Assembly (NCBI GenBank): GCA_002753335.1
Contig: PEAD01000010.1
Span: 1 to 64,000 of the forward strand
DNA: 64,000 bases
Direction: 5' to 3'
Origin: Nitrospirae bacterium MYbin3
GTDB taxonomy: Bacteria; Nitrospirota; Thermodesulfovibrionia; Thermodesulfovibrionales; Dissulfurispiraceae
Positions 50,285 to 60,305 of the stretch are shown here, piece by piece. The notes below the pieces were generated by a model, which had not been told where the DNA came from, did no database searches, and worked only from the letters and a program-made list of their open reading frames with translations. Each line of letters opens with the position of its first letter. The first letter of the stretch is position 1. The position numbers were made by a program, and so were the translations under genes.

Positions 50285-52327
50285 ATGATTGGAACCAAAA
50301 TGAGATTTGAAAAGATAAATTTTATCTGCACCGTATTTCTCAGCGCTTTTTTGCTATTTCAGGTACAGCCTGTTATTGCAAAGGCGATACTACCGCTATT
50401 CGGTGGCGCTGCTGCAGTTTGGATCACATGTATGATCTTTTTCCAAACCCTTCTCCTTTTAGGTTATCTATACGCCCACTGGTCGGTCAGCAGGCTTACA
50501 CCAAAACATCAGGCGATAACGCATTCATCGCTCATAGCTCTGAGCCTTTTATCCCTTCCTCTCAGCACCGGAACTGCCGAAATTTTTCCGATAGCAGAAA
50601 GCCCGTTATTACAGATACTATTAATACTTCTTATTTCTGTAGGACTGCCTTATTTTTTGCTTTCATCAACGAGCCCACTCATGCAGGCATGGCATGCGCG
50701 CACACATCCCGGAGCAGGAACTTACCGGCTCTTTGCCCTCTCGAACATGGCTTCGCTTTTCGGGCTGCTGGCATATCCTTTTATTATAGAACCCTACTTC
50801 TCTCTGAAAAATCAGTTGCTGTGGTGGTCAGCAGCATATATACTGTTTTCTGTTGCATCTGTATTTATTAATTTCGGAGAATTTAGAAGAACCTTACAGA
50901 ATGCTCCCAACAAAAATATTTTGGAAACAGAAAGAGGAGCAGCCCCTTCGTTCCACAATAAAGCCCTCTGGTTGTTGCTTGCCGGATGCGCGTCTGCCCT
51001 GTTTCTTTCGGTTACAAGCTATCTTACCCAAAATGTGGCGCCAGCCCCCTTTCTATGGATACTGCCGCTTTCGATATACCTTTTAAGCTTTGTCCTATGC
51101 TTTGACAGAGACGGCTGGTACCGCAGAGGCATTTATGTATGGCTTACAGCCTTTGCTTTAACTGCTATGTCCTACGCCTTGGTGGAATGGGGCCATACAA
51201 CAGATATAAAGTTTGTAATCTCTTTTTTTTGCTGCGGCCTTTTTATCTGCTGCATGTTTTGTCATGGAGAACTGGCAGCCCGCAGACCTGCTCCAAAATA
51301 TCTCACAGTTTTTTATCTGATGATTTCGGCAGGCGGCGCTCTCGGCGGAATTTTTGTAGGGCTGCTTGCGCCTAAGCTTTTCTCTTATTACTTCGAGTTC
51401 CCCATAATGCTGACCGTATGCGGAGCGCTACTTTTTTCAGTTAATTACCGCAGATGGCGGATTGCGGATATTGTATGTTTTGCGGTAATAATTCGCTTAG
51501 TCGCCGCAACAGCCATATACATGTATTCTTATTCTGACAACACAATCCTGATGCTGCGTAATTTTTACGGCACGCACCGAATAACAGAATACAATAAAGG
51601 CACAGCCGATGAGTATCGCATCCTGGTGCACGGCGCCATAACTCATGGTGTGCAATTTACGGCGCCGGACAGGCGTAGTGAAAAGAATGGCTATTATGCA
51701 GAATCATCAGGCATAGGAACCGTTTTAAGACTCTTGCCTGAAAGCGCAAGACGAATAGGAATTATAGGCCTCGGTTCAGGCATACTCGCTGCCTACGGGC
51801 AAAGCGGGGACATTTATCGTTTCTATGAGATTGACAGGCAGGTCATAACCCTTGCCGCCACCGAGTTCAGCTTCCTGTCCGACTCCCATGCACAAATCGA
51901 TATCATTGAGGGTGACGGACGGCTTTCGCTCAGTCGGGAACCTAAGCAGAAATATGACCTGTTGATTGCTGATGCCTTTTCCGGAGATTCTGTGCCGGTC
52001 CATTTGCTTACACTCGATGCTGTAAAGCTTTACTTCAGCCATCTGAAACCAGATGGAATTTTAGCATTACATATAACCAATAGAAATCTCGATTTTTCAT
52101 TTATGATAGAACGCATAAGCACAGCATTAGGCAAGCATGCCGTTATTGTAAGCAGCGCCGAAGAACCTGACCGTAAAATTTATGAGACTGATTGGGTACT
52201 TATGTTTTCAGACAGCAGCATGTTTGAAACTCACGAAATAAAAAGAATCGGCAAAAAAATTACGGCAAAACCGGGAGTACGGCTCTGGACAGACGATTAC
52301 AGCAGTTTATTTCAGGTATTAAAATAG
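50285..52327 (+). CDS. Membrane-fused spermidine synthase-like protein
   Basis: 680 aa. About ten to twelve membrane segments over residues 1-425 with the family start FQVQPVIAKAILPLFGGAAAVWITCMIFFQ, followed by a spermidine-synthase-like methyltransferase-fold domain (GIIGLGSGILAAYGQSG, YEIDRQVITLA, IEGDGRLSL, LLIADAFSGDSVPVHLL). Many bacteria have such fused proteins. They probably do not make free polyamines, and the substrate is unknown. An in-frame ATG at 50300 is a second possible start. Confidence 0.9.
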   Translation: MIGTKMRFEKINFICTVFLSAFLLFQVQPVIAKAILPLFGGAAAVWITCMIFFQTLLLLGYLYAHWSVSRLTPKHQAITHSSLIALSLLSLPLSTGTAEIFPIAESPLLQILLILLISVGLPYFLLSSTSPLMQAWHARTHPGAGTYRLFALSNMASLFGLLAYPFIIEPYFSLKNQLLWWSAAYILFSVASVFINFGEFRRTLQNAPNKNILETERGAAPSFHNKALWLLLAGCASALFLSVTSYLTQNVAPAPFLWILPLSIYLLSFVLCFDRDGWYRRGIYVWLTAFALTAMSYALVEWGHTTDIKFVISFFCCGLFICCMFCHGELAARRPAPKYLTVFYLMISAGGALGGIFVGLLAPKLFSYYFEFPIMLTVCGALLFSVNYRRWRIADIVCFAVIIRLVAATAIYMYSYSDNTILMLRNFYGTHRITEYNKGTADEYRILVHGAITHGVQFTAPDRRSEKNGYYAESSGIGTVLRLLPESARRIGIIGLGSGILAAYGQSGDIYRFYEIDRQVITLAATEFSFLSDSHAQIDIIEGDGRLSLSREPKQKYDLLIADAFSGDSVPVHLLTLDAVKLYFSHLKPDGILALHITNRNLDFSFMIERISTALGKHAVIVSSAEEPDRKIYETDWVLMFSDSSMFETHEIKRIGKKITAKPGVRLWTDDYSSLFQVLK

Positions 52328-52373
52328 CTCAATTTACAGAATTCGCTAATTCCGATACAGTTCCCAGAACAAA

Positions 52374-53405
52374 TCAAACCTTGCTAAATCTGGAACTCAA
52401 AAAAAACAGTTTATATGCCGGAAGAAGAATGGTTCTTGGGGTTAATAATATGGGCACAATAAAATACCAAAAGAGAGGAAATGTCTTATAGTGACGGTAT
52501 AAAAGCCTAAAAATCCGGATATAAAACCCAGCGCTAAATTCATGCTTTATTTTGCTTCCAAGCAAAAGCACATAAACGCTTTTCCTAAGCATTACGGCTT
52601 TAAAATGGCTGACAATTCCATTCTCTCCAAAAACATCTCTCACCATGCCTGGGAAATACTCGACATCAATGCAAAACCTGTGATACCTGCCATCTTCATC
52701 CTGCCACGCAGGAGACGATGCCCCTACCCTTAAGGCGATCAGCTGCACCCCCAAGTAACCTGCTATCTTTGAGCGTTTTAATATCGACAACAGAACCGCA
52801 GTATGCATACTCTCGGACTGTTTATACCGTTCAAAAATACTTCCCGAAAAAGAAGCGTTCCATAAGTCTTTTTTGAATACGGCGGTCGCAACATGTGTGA
52901 AAAAGGCATTAGGGTGCTGTGCTGATTTAAGATAGTCTTCATAATTATTGTATTTGCCCTTAGGCTCTTTAAGAAGAAAATTCTGGTCTTTCATCATATA
53001 TTTTGGTGTATCATTTTCGTCTATATAAAAAAAGTGGTTGATTAATGTTATATCGGCATCACTTTCTTTAAGCTGGCGGATCAGTTGAACCAAACTGCCT
53101 GTTATGTATTCATCGTCGCCCAACACCCAACAATACCTTCCTTCGGCATACTCCATACATCTTAACAACCCGCGTATGAAACAGATGTTTTCGCTTTCCC
53201 TCAATATCCGAAGGGGCAGCCTTTTCTCAAACAGCATTAATTGTTCATATGTGTCGTCTGTGGAGCCGTTATCAAGAACGATGACTTCAACCTTCTCGTC
53301 TCCTTTGCAGTCAGTCAAAGCATCTTCGATGCTCTTCAGGCACTGTTTTAAATAAGAGGACCGGTTCCATGTAGTAATACCAATGGACAGAAATATATCA
53401 CTCAT
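52374..53405 (-). CDS. GT2 glycosyltransferase (operon end)
   Basis: 343 aa from ATG 53405, which has GGAGG about 10 nt upstream. GT-A fold with IGITTWNRSSYLKQCLKSI, VLDNGSTDDT and the metal motif region VLGDDEY. There is no membrane segment except a hydrophobic C-terminal stretch. It overlaps the FkbM gene by 8 nt and is the last gene of the leftward operon. Unlike most upstream genes of the operon it lacks the appended Rossmann-like domain. Confidence 0.92.
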   Translation of the reverse strand: MSDIFLSIGITTWNRSSYLKQCLKSIEDALTDCKGDEKVEVIVLDNGSTDDTYEQLMLFEKRLPLRILRESENICFIRGLLRCMEYAEGRYCWVLGDDEYITGSLVQLIRQLKESDADITLINHFFYIDENDTPKYMMKDQNFLLKEPKGKYNNYEDYLKSAQHPNAFFTHVATAVFKKDLWNASFSGSIFERYKQSESMHTAVLLSILKRSKIAGYLGVQLIALRVGASSPAWQDEDGRYHRFCIDVEYFPGMVRDVFGENGIVSHFKAVMLRKSVYVLLLGSKIKHEFSAGFYIRIFRLLYRHYKTFPLFWYFIVPILLTPRTILLPAYKLFFLSSRFSKV

Positions 53406-54564
53406 GAGCAGCCCCTCCTGCAACAGCATAAAGAACGGTTTCGCTGACAAAGCTTGTATAGTTCCTCAAATAGAATTTATAGCCAAGCCCAAGATTATGA
53501 ATATAAAGGGGTATCTCCCAGAGATGATTAGGTGCATGGTAAACGCAAATTGCCAAATCCGGAAGACTTGCCTTGATTGTATTTTCGGCTCCTCTCAGCG
53601 CTTCAAGTTCGGCCCCTTCTATGTCCATGCATATAAAAGACGGATCAAACCCGTAAAGGATATTATCTATCGAAACAGCTTGCACCCATGGACCGTCCGA
53701 TGCAATAATCCTTGAGCCGAAACCAGTATCAGAGCATCTGAAAGCCAGTTTTGCTTCGCGGCTGTAAACAGCGCATGGCAGTACCGTTATGCGCCGGGCT
53801 ATGCTGTCTTTGTTTGCAGACAGATACTCTGCAGCCTGTTTGAATTGATCAGGATGGGGCTCTATACAAACGAGTTCATCAACCTTCCCGACCCGACCCA
53901 GTACACTTCTAAGTTCCCCGACGCTTGTTCCGCAATATATGAAACGTGAATAACCGCGCCCAAACCGGATTCCTTCGGGAGCATACTGTTCATGCCTGTC
54001 GCGCATCGGTATCTCAACCGGTTTTCTCTGCATATGAGTCTGCATGCAACGCATATAAACCTCTTTGCTCTCTTCGTCGCACACCAGATCCAGGCCTGCC
54101 TCTATCTTATCCCTTTGTGCGGCGTAATAACGGAACCCAGTCTCATAGAGCTCCTCCGGTAAACAAAATGTATTGTGTATTTCATAAATGTCTCTCAGGG
54201 AAATAATCCGGCGGAATCCCATCCTGCTGAAAGTCTGAAAAACTTCCTCAAAGATAAACTGTTTGCCAAGGCAAACAACAACAATGCTGTTCTGTTTTTC
54301 GTCCTCGGATGGTTTGTACTCTATTGGTGAACAGGCCGGTATTCCCTCGAAAGTATCACCGGCCTTGAACTTTCTGTCCAACACAACAGATGGAATGTAT
54401 CCGTACTGCCTCATCACAACCTCTTTGAAATAATGAAAGGACTCCCCGGCGCCATATACTATAAGCTTCCGACCCCTGAATTCCCTGTCCATATAAAAGG
54501 CGTCTTCAGAAAATGCATCCGGTTCAAATAGCTTAGAAATCATACTCTGATACTTATCCATCAA
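53398..54564 (-). CDS. FkbM-family methyltransferase with N-terminal Rossmann-like domain
   Basis: 388 aa. Residues about 28-130 hold the operon's shared domain (KLIVYGAGESFHYFKEVV, VVLDRKFKAGDTFEGIPACSP, VVVCLG). The C-terminal half is an FkbM-type methyltransferase (FIYCGTSVGELRSVLGRVG, CIEPHPDQF, SFICMDIEGAELEALRGAE). FkbM proteins O-methylate sugars or polyketides. The GIP-x-CSP turn after the strand matches the same turn in other proteins of the operon. It starts 29 nt after the radical SAM gene upstream in transcription. Confidence 0.88.
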   Translation of the reverse strand: MMDKYQSMISKLFEPDAFSEDAFYMDREFRGRKLIVYGAGESFHYFKEVVMRQYGYIPSVVLDRKFKAGDTFEGIPACSPIEYKPSEDEKQNSIVVVCLGKQFIFEEVFQTFSRMGFRRIISLRDIYEIHNTFCLPEELYETGFRYYAAQRDKIEAGLDLVCDEESKEVYMRCMQTHMQRKPVEIPMRDRHEQYAPEGIRFGRGYSRFIYCGTSVGELRSVLGRVGKVDELVCIEPHPDQFKQAAEYLSANKDSIARRITVLPCAVYSREAKLAFRCSDTGFGSRIIASDGPWVQAVSIDNILYGFDPSFICMDIEGAELEALRGAENTIKASLPDLAICVYHAPNHLWEIPLYIHNLGLGYKFYLRNYTSFVSETVLYAVAGGAAHE

Positions 54565-54593
54565 TGCGCCCCTTGTCTCTCGTCAACGGCCGT

Positions 54594-56462
54594 TCAAAGT
54601 ATAACAATTTCATTGTTTATGCCCAAGCGGCGAATATTCAGTTCCACCTGCTCCGGACAGGAGGCGTGAAGAACTACTATTTTCCCTCCAAAATCTCCGA
54701 ACTCCTCCGGAGAATGGATAATCCTTCCACAAAACAGCTGCCCCTTTTTTGAAGGGTCTCCATCTATGATCATCTTTATATTGGCTTTGCCCATGCATGT
54801 GCCTGAAAGCAACTGAAGAGCTCTAAGTCCGGCGCACCAAATGACAATCGGATCCTGCGAATCGACCAGCTTTTGAGCCACAGCCTCTTCATCCTCCATC
54901 AAAAAGGCCTCTCTCACCATATAATAAGCGCCTTCTCCATCAGGAAGAACCGGTGAAAGATAGCGGACAGTCTTTAATTCATTGGCCGACTGGCCATATG
55001 ATACTACTTCAAAAAGCATATGATCATATCGCGCACCGCAATTTTCAGCAGCTACGGTGAGTTCGAGAGTTGCCGCCGCTTCTTCGAGCGGACCGAACAA
55101 GATGTCCAAATTGCCGTCTCCGCGATCACGGCACCAGACTGCACGATAAACGATTTCCCCTGAAACAAACGGCAGCCTGATTTCGATACCGGTTCCTGCA
55201 CTGATGAAAATGCCCTTCACTTCTTCGTCAAAGGAAAGCCAGAACTTCCTCAAATAAGCGCTTTTGTCTTTTTGAGAAAGTTTATGGAACAGTTGATAAA
55301 TCAGTTCATCTGTTTGTGGTACGAATCTATCGTAAGAAATTGCATCCGCTTTTTGCATTATGCTTTTATAAAGAAATTTGTACTCCCATACACCGGAGAG
55401 CGGATTCTCTGCCTTCATGCGGCGCGGCAGGTCATAAAATACTTCCCTGACATGAAGGGTCTGTGAAACAGGCATGTCGGATATCTTCTTGACGCAGCCT
55501 TTTTTGGAAGAGATTGAGCCGGGCATAACAAAAAGTGCGCTCAAATGAACAAACATATTGTTGGCAGCTGCGAACCTGAACAACCCCTCCAGCTTATCCA
55601 CAACCATATCGGTCACCGTAACATTAAAGGCAAGTTTAGGATCCTTCCCCGGGTCGCCGGAGAACCTTTCCCTCAACCGACGAATATTGTCGAGCAATAT
55701 TGGAAGCCTTCCCCCTTTTCGCAGCCACGAATAGGTTTGCTCGTCAAGTGTATCGCAACTTACATGCACCAGATCGAACCGCGACAACATGTCCAGTTCT
55801 GAATCTTTGAATTCCCTGCCAAAGTTTGAGATGAGCCTGAGCCTCAATTGCGGGTGCCTCTGCATAATAATGCCGCACACCCTCTGCCACTCCGGATAAG
55901 CGGTCAATTCTCCAATGCCGCAAAAATTAAATATCTTAAGCCCCCGGCTGCAAAGAAAATCTATAAACTCTAAGAAATGGTCACGATCCATTTCGGCTCG
56001 ATAATAACCTGCATGTCCACCTTCTCCTGAATGTGCGCAATAAACACATGAGAAGTTGCATCTGTTTGTGATATTCCCACCGCCTTCACTAAATGCATAC
56101 ACTGTTGCAAGCTCGGCTCCCACAGCATTAATGCCTTGGCTTTCGAGATGATCGATAACCTTCTTCTGTAGCTCTTCAGTAGTTATGTCCTCTTCATAGA
56201 CAGATCGGCAGGATATGCAGGGGGCCGGCAATTCTCCGGTCAACAAGCCGTTGCGCAGCCTCCGGTAGTCTTCATTCAGGAAAAGTCCTATGAAGCCCCC
56301 CTTCTGCACAGCATCAAAGTAATCGGTATTAATATTTCCGAAATTGCCTTTCATCGTCCCGCTGCAGCAAGGAGAGATATTTCCTGTAGCATCGAACTGA
56401 ACAGTCCTCCATGGTTCGATGCAGTTTCTTGTTTTCTTTAGATGTCCGTTCATTCCGTCCAT
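54594..56462 (-). CDS. Radical SAM protein with N-terminal SPASM-like cluster and C-terminal Rossmann-like domain
   Basis: 622 aa from ATG 56462; a longer frame to 56540 would run into the upstream gene. The N terminus has SPASM-like cysteines (C14 with PW; C32-C33 in SPCC; C82 and C85 in PCISC) before the radical SAM core with C135, C139, C142 (CNFSCVYC). SPASM domains normally follow the core. A long middle part (residues 340-525) of unknown fold follows, and the last ~95 residues are the shared domain (IVIWCAGLRA, MIIDGDPSKKGQLFCGRII). In this copy the first Gly of GAG is Cys. Confidence 0.86.
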   Translation of the reverse strand: MDGMNGHLKKTRNCIEPWRTVQFDATGNISPCCSGTMKGNFGNINTDYFDAVQKGGFIGLFLNEDYRRLRNGLLTGELPAPCISCRSVYEEDITTEELQKKVIDHLESQGINAVGAELATVYAFSEGGGNITNRCNFSCVYCAHSGEGGHAGYYRAEMDRDHFLEFIDFLCSRGLKIFNFCGIGELTAYPEWQRVCGIIMQRHPQLRLRLISNFGREFKDSELDMLSRFDLVHVSCDTLDEQTYSWLRKGGRLPILLDNIRRLRERFSGDPGKDPKLAFNVTVTDMVVDKLEGLFRFAAANNMFVHLSALFVMPGSISSKKGCVKKISDMPVSQTLHVREVFYDLPRRMKAENPLSGVWEYKFLYKSIMQKADAISYDRFVPQTDELIYQLFHKLSQKDKSAYLRKFWLSFDEEVKGIFISAGTGIEIRLPFVSGEIVYRAVWCRDRGDGNLDILFGPLEEAAATLELTVAAENCGARYDHMLFEVVSYGQSANELKTVRYLSPVLPDGEGAYYMVREAFLMEDEEAVAQKLVDSQDPIVIWCAGLRALQLLSGTCMGKANIKMIIDGDPSKKGQLFCGRIIHSPEEFGDFGGKIVVLHASCPEQVELNIRRLGINNEIVIL

Positions 56463-56476
56463 ATTTCCTGACAAAC

Positions 56477-57721
56477 TCACCTTGGCAGCTGTATAGCCGG
56501 AGGCACCAATGTGCCGCCCTCGGGATCGCAATAATCGCATGCGCTTATCGCTTGCTCCCTTGTCAGAAAGGCACGGATGTCAGATGTGAGGCCGCTTTCG
56601 GACCTGCCAGATCCATGCAGCCGAACAAAATCGGCCGTGTTTAGGGGCACCAATCCCTGACGGCCGCCGTGCGCCGATAATGGACATCTATGCAGTTCGC
56701 CATCCATTATCTGACAACATATCTTGCCCGATACGCACTTTTTGTAAAGTTCTTTATTGATTGCCGCAGGACGGGCATGCTTATTATATGGCGATGATTG
56801 AATCCACATTTCGGTCGGCAGGCAGAACATAACGTCGGAATAGATATTGTGCCTGCCAAAAGCCTCAAACAGTGCGTCCTGCTTTCGTGAAAGGGGCCCG
56901 TAACCACCGCTTTGGTGTACATCCGCACCGCATGAGGATAACACACGCAATGTATCTTCAGAGGGCATAATCGTACCGTTCGTAACAAAACTGATAAAAA
57001 TAATGTTAGGGATCGCTGCAGCCTGTAAGCAGATATCCTTGAGGTAAGGATGAAGAAACGGCTCTCCGCCGTGAAAACTTATTTCCGGAACAACATCAAA
57101 CGCCTCGGCATATCGGGTGAGATCATCGATAACGGACTCCGCCGAAAAATGAACTGGATTCTCATAATACGGTATCAATTGGGCGCAATCACGGCATCGC
57201 AATGAGCATTTTTGTGTAATAACGCTTGTTACGAAAGGGGAGACAAAATAGTTTTTCTTTGTATAGCCATAGTGTGTCGCACCTTCTTCGTAATTTTCGA
57301 AAAGGATCTGAATGCTCCGCGCCAGTTTCTCTTCGTCGCATATCCGGCCCGCGACCTCAACTAAAAATACGAAAAAAAAGGCGGCAGTGTCATAATGTAT
57401 TTTCCTGAAGTTAAGCAGTTGAAAATGTTTTTTAATCGAACGGGCGGTATCAGGCACAAATAGACCAAGGAATACCCTGCCCCCTGGGAATCTCCGGGCA
57501 ATCTCCTCTGGTGACAATACCTGGCAATTATAATATGTTTTCTGTTTAGCCGGATCGTTATCTGAAAATGCTGTGACAGACACTTTGTGATATTCCAACA
57601 CCTTCATGATGTGCCATCCCGCACGCCCGGCACCGAATATAACGACCGGCTCGCCGGAAACCTTAATCTCCTCGATATATGAAGATACCCTTTGCTTATA
57701 TTGTTCCGCTATATCAGGCAT
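56477..57721 (-). CDS. Radical SAM/SPASM protein with N-terminal Rossmann-like domain
   Basis: 414 aa. Residues 25-115 carry the shared domain with G30-A31-G32 (VVIFGAGRAGWHIMKVLEYH, FSDNDPAKQKTYYNC). The radical SAM core has C172, C176, C179 (CSLRCRDC) and SFHGGEP. A normal C-terminal SPASM region has C329, C335, C336, C346, C395 and C398. SPASM enzymes use extra 4Fe-4S clusters for modification of peptides, sugars or other substrates. It ends 14 nt before the next gene's start and begins 5 nt after the stop of the gene before. Confidence 0.88.
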   Translation of the reverse strand: MPDIAEQYKQRVSSYIEEIKVSGEPVVIFGAGRAGWHIMKVLEYHKVSVTAFSDNDPAKQKTYYNCQVLSPEEIARRFPGGRVFLGLFVPDTARSIKKHFQLLNFRKIHYDTAAFFFVFLVEVAGRICDEEKLARSIQILFENYEEGATHYGYTKKNYFVSPFVTSVITQKCSLRCRDCAQLIPYYENPVHFSAESVIDDLTRYAEAFDVVPEISFHGGEPFLHPYLKDICLQAAAIPNIIFISFVTNGTIMPSEDTLRVLSSCGADVHQSGGYGPLSRKQDALFEAFGRHNIYSDVMFCLPTEMWIQSSPYNKHARPAAINKELYKKCVSGKICCQIMDGELHRCPLSAHGGRQGLVPLNTADFVRLHGSGRSESGLTSDIRAFLTREQAISACDYCDPEGGTLVPPAIQLPR

Positions 57722-57726
57722 TAGGT

Positions 57727-59178
57727 TCAGTCAACCATCTCCGCTATCTGGACACTATCCGGAGAATTTTTATAAACAACGTCCAGAATATCCCGCCTGT
57801 GTTTTTCTGGCGAGGCTACAAGAATAGCATCTATATCCAACGATCCAATCGTTTCGTAACCATAAATAGTCCTGCCCTCGATAGTTTTTCCGTGCTGAAT
57901 CGGGTTGCGATCTACAAACCCTATCCATGCGGCATTCTGAATCTCAGGGTCGGACAAGAGGTTTTGCGTGAGCGCGCAAGCCGGAGCCAACAGGATGCGC
58001 TTTCCGGCAAGCGACCACCTTTCTGATTGTCCGCCTTTGTGGGTTATTTTGAAAGGGCGAACAGAAAATTTGTCCGTATCAAACCCTGCCGAAATATTAT
58101 TATTTCTAAAATCCACGAAAAACAGATCCGGAATATCAAGCGGGATATCACAGCCAAGCCGTTCAATGGCCTTCATGATTTGGTCCATAATGTCCTTGCC
58201 CTCTTTGCTTACAGAGGCTATGGCCTCCTTGTAGTAGTGAAAGGCCTCGATACCATGTTTTTTCAGAAGCAGATACAGTTTTGCATAAGCTTCGATTTGG
58301 CCCGAATAGTCATGCCCTGAACGACCCGAAGAGAGCGGCGTGAAATCAAAAGTCAACCACACCTGCTGGGGTCGAAGCGCCAGCATGGCATAAGCGAAGC
58401 CCGTAATATCATCATCACCGCAATTAGAGTCACAGAAAATATACTTTACCGCAAGCATGCCTTTGCCTTTGCTTCCGGCAGCAGCATATCGGCTCAGATT
58501 CTCGATTACCCTGAGATATTTGTCCTGTCCTCTTAAGGCTTTAAATGTGGATGGAGTGCCGGCATCCACAGAGGTGATAACCCAGTAAATAGAACCGTCT
58601 GAAATCCCGTCATAAATCGCCTGATGGAATTTGACCGCATTGGTATGCATAAGCACCCGTATTCTACGTGTGCGAAAAAAATCCAAATAGGCCTCAAGGT
58701 TTTCCAAAAGTGTAGGTTCGCCACCCGCAAAATCCACATGAGAGTTCCATTGCACATCATCTTGAGAAAACTGTTTCAGAACCGACAGGGCGTCATACTG
58801 CTCAGAAAGGTGTAAATCCTCACGCGTGTATGTGCAATAGGTGCAGCGCAGATTGCAGATGCTGTAATGCTGCAGATCTATATGTCCTAACCCCGAGAAT
58901 AAGATATCGCCATAGCGTTTCTGCTCAACCATGAGACAGCGTTTGCAATCCATATCGCTGGCGTCATCGTTAAGCATCCGTATGTATTCTTTCCTCTTAC
59001 CGACAATAAAGTCCCTGGTTATCATGCCCCGGGAGAGTTCTTCGACATTGCAGAACAGTGGCGGCATCAAAGCGCCCCTCGTGCAAGCTCGCAGGCCGTC
59101 TACAGCCAAATTCAATCCGCTCTCCAGTTTACAGCAGGTCTTTACGGTATCATCAGGTAGAAATTCTTTAAGGGGCAT
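57727..59178 (-). CDS. Radical SAM protein with N-terminal Cys cluster and C-terminal Rossmann-like domain
   Basis: 483 aa. N-terminal cysteines C15, C16, C32, C43, C78 and C81 precede the radical SAM cluster C108, C112, C115 (CNLRCTYC) and FAGGEP. The pairs fit a SPASM-like auxiliary site in front of the core, as in the gene at 54594. The last ~90 residues form the shared domain in a divergent copy (ILLAPACALTQNLL, GFVDRNPIQHGKTIEGRTI, DAILVASPE). No usable ribosome-binding site close to the ATG is seen; it lies 8 nt after the SDR gene stop. Confidence 0.85.
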   Translation of the reverse strand: MPLKEFLPDDTVKTCCKLESGLNLAVDGLRACTRGALMPPLFCNVEELSRGMITRDFIVGKRKEYIRMLNDDASDMDCKRCLMVEQKRYGDILFSGLGHIDLQHYSICNLRCTYCTYTREDLHLSEQYDALSVLKQFSQDDVQWNSHVDFAGGEPTLLENLEAYLDFFRTRRIRVLMHTNAVKFHQAIYDGISDGSIYWVITSVDAGTPSTFKALRGQDKYLRVIENLSRYAAAGSKGKGMLAVKYIFCDSNCGDDDITGFAYAMLALRPQQVWLTFDFTPLSSGRSGHDYSGQIEAYAKLYLLLKKHGIEAFHYYKEAIASVSKEGKDIMDQIMKAIERLGCDIPLDIPDLFFVDFRNNNISAGFDTDKFSVRPFKITHKGGQSERWSLAGKRILLAPACALTQNLLSDPEIQNAAWIGFVDRNPIQHGKTIEGRTIYGYETIGSLDIDAILVASPEKHRRDILDVVYKNSPDSVQIAEMVD

Positions 59179-59186
59179 GCTTGATC

Positions 59187-60305
59187 TTATCCCTGACTAT
59201 AATAAATTTTTGCTTTCAGCACGGCATCCTCGATGCTCAAGCCGGCATAATCCTGCACACTGAACCAACGGCCGTTTATATCTCCGTCAAGAAGCGCCCC
59301 CAACAAAACACCCGGAATAACGCTTTCCACCGGATGCGCCGCGATATCACCGCCCATATCGGTTCTTAACCAACCCGGATCGGCCAGGGTAATCATAACT
59401 CCGGTGCCCTCAAGGGATGGGGCAAGGTCGAAAACGAATTTATCCAGAGCAGCCTTGCTGCAGGCGTAAGCCATTTCCCCCGGTCTTTTTTGAATACTGC
59501 TGGTGATGTTGATCACGCGGCCGAATCCGCGTTGTATCATCTGCGGAATAATTTCACGGCAGATAAGGACAGGGGCGATCGTATTGACGGCGTAACTCGT
59601 AACGAAATCCCCAGAAGGCATAGACCAAAAGCCCGAAGGACAGGGTGGTGAAACAGCAGCATTGTTAAACACTATATCTATCTGTGGCGCTAAACACGAC
59701 AGCTCCGAAAGCATCGCCTCCACTTCAGAAGGATTACCGAGTTCGGCAGCAACAGGCACAACCTTAACGCCAAAGTCGGAGCAAACGTCCACAAGTCCGG
59801 CAACATGAGAGGCAGAGCGGCTGTGCGCGATTATGTTTGATCCAAGTTTCGCCATTTCTACAGCAATCTGCCTGCCCACTCCACGCGCTGCCCCGGTAAT
59901 AAGCGTCCATTTGCCTTTTACCGTATTATTAAAAATCGACGCCCCTAACCCTAGGCTATTATCTTGTATCCTTTTGAACGCGCTGAGACTGTTGTATCGT
60001 CTGTCATAACAGGAAACAAATACATCTTTAAGCCCCATGTCCCGGAGTTGCTTATGAATATCTTCATATTTTCTGGCTGTGATTATTACCGTAACTTCCT
60101 CGCGCATTTTTCGCAGTTCTTCAGGAGAAACGCACTTTATTCCATGAAACACCTTTCCCCACTTCTTTTGCGCATTATCGCATAAAAAATCGGGCTCCCT
60201 GCCTAAAAACAGCACAAACTGGCCGAAACAGTCGTCAAAAAGCGCGCCTGTTCCGAACAGGCATACCTTCTTTGTGCCTATATCATCCTTTAACCGGGAC
60301 AACAT
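59187..60305 (-). CDS. SDR oxidoreductase with N-terminal Rossmann-like domain
   Basis: 372 aa. Residues 10-115 are the shared domain (KVCLFGTGALFDDCFGQFVLF, FLCDNAQKKWGKVFHGIKCVSPEEL, VTVIITARK). Residues 130-372 are a classical SDR: cofactor loop ITGAARGVGRQIA, NNAA, Ser in INITSS, and Tyr-Lys in YACSKAALDK. It resembles ketoacyl-ACP reductase-type enzymes that reduce keto groups. AAGGAG lies 9 nt before the ATG. It overlaps the GT2 gene by 16 nt. Confidence 0.9.
   Translation of the reverse strand: MLSRLKDDIGTKKVCLFGTGALFDDCFGQFVLFLGREPDFLCDNAQKKWGKVFHGIKCVSPEELRKMREEVTVIITARKYEDIHKQLRDMGLKDVFVSCYDRRYNSLSAFKRIQDNSLGLGASIFNNTVKGKWTLITGAARGVGRQIAVEMAKLGSNIIAHSRSASHVAGLVDVCSDFGVKVVPVAAELGNPSEVEAMLSELSCLAPQIDIVFNNAAVSPPCPSGFWSMPSGDFVTSYAVNTIAPVLICREIIPQMIQRGFGRVINITSSIQKRPGEMAYACSKAALDKFVFDLAPSLEGTGVMITLADPGWLRTDMGGDIAAHPVESVIPGVLLGALLDGDINGRWFSVQDYAGLSIEDAVLKAKIYYSQG

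Noticed and set aside
50285-52327. Calling the membrane protein a spermidine synthase (speE)
   Set aside because: The polyamine-synthase-like domain is fused to many membrane helices and no speD or other polyamine gene is near.
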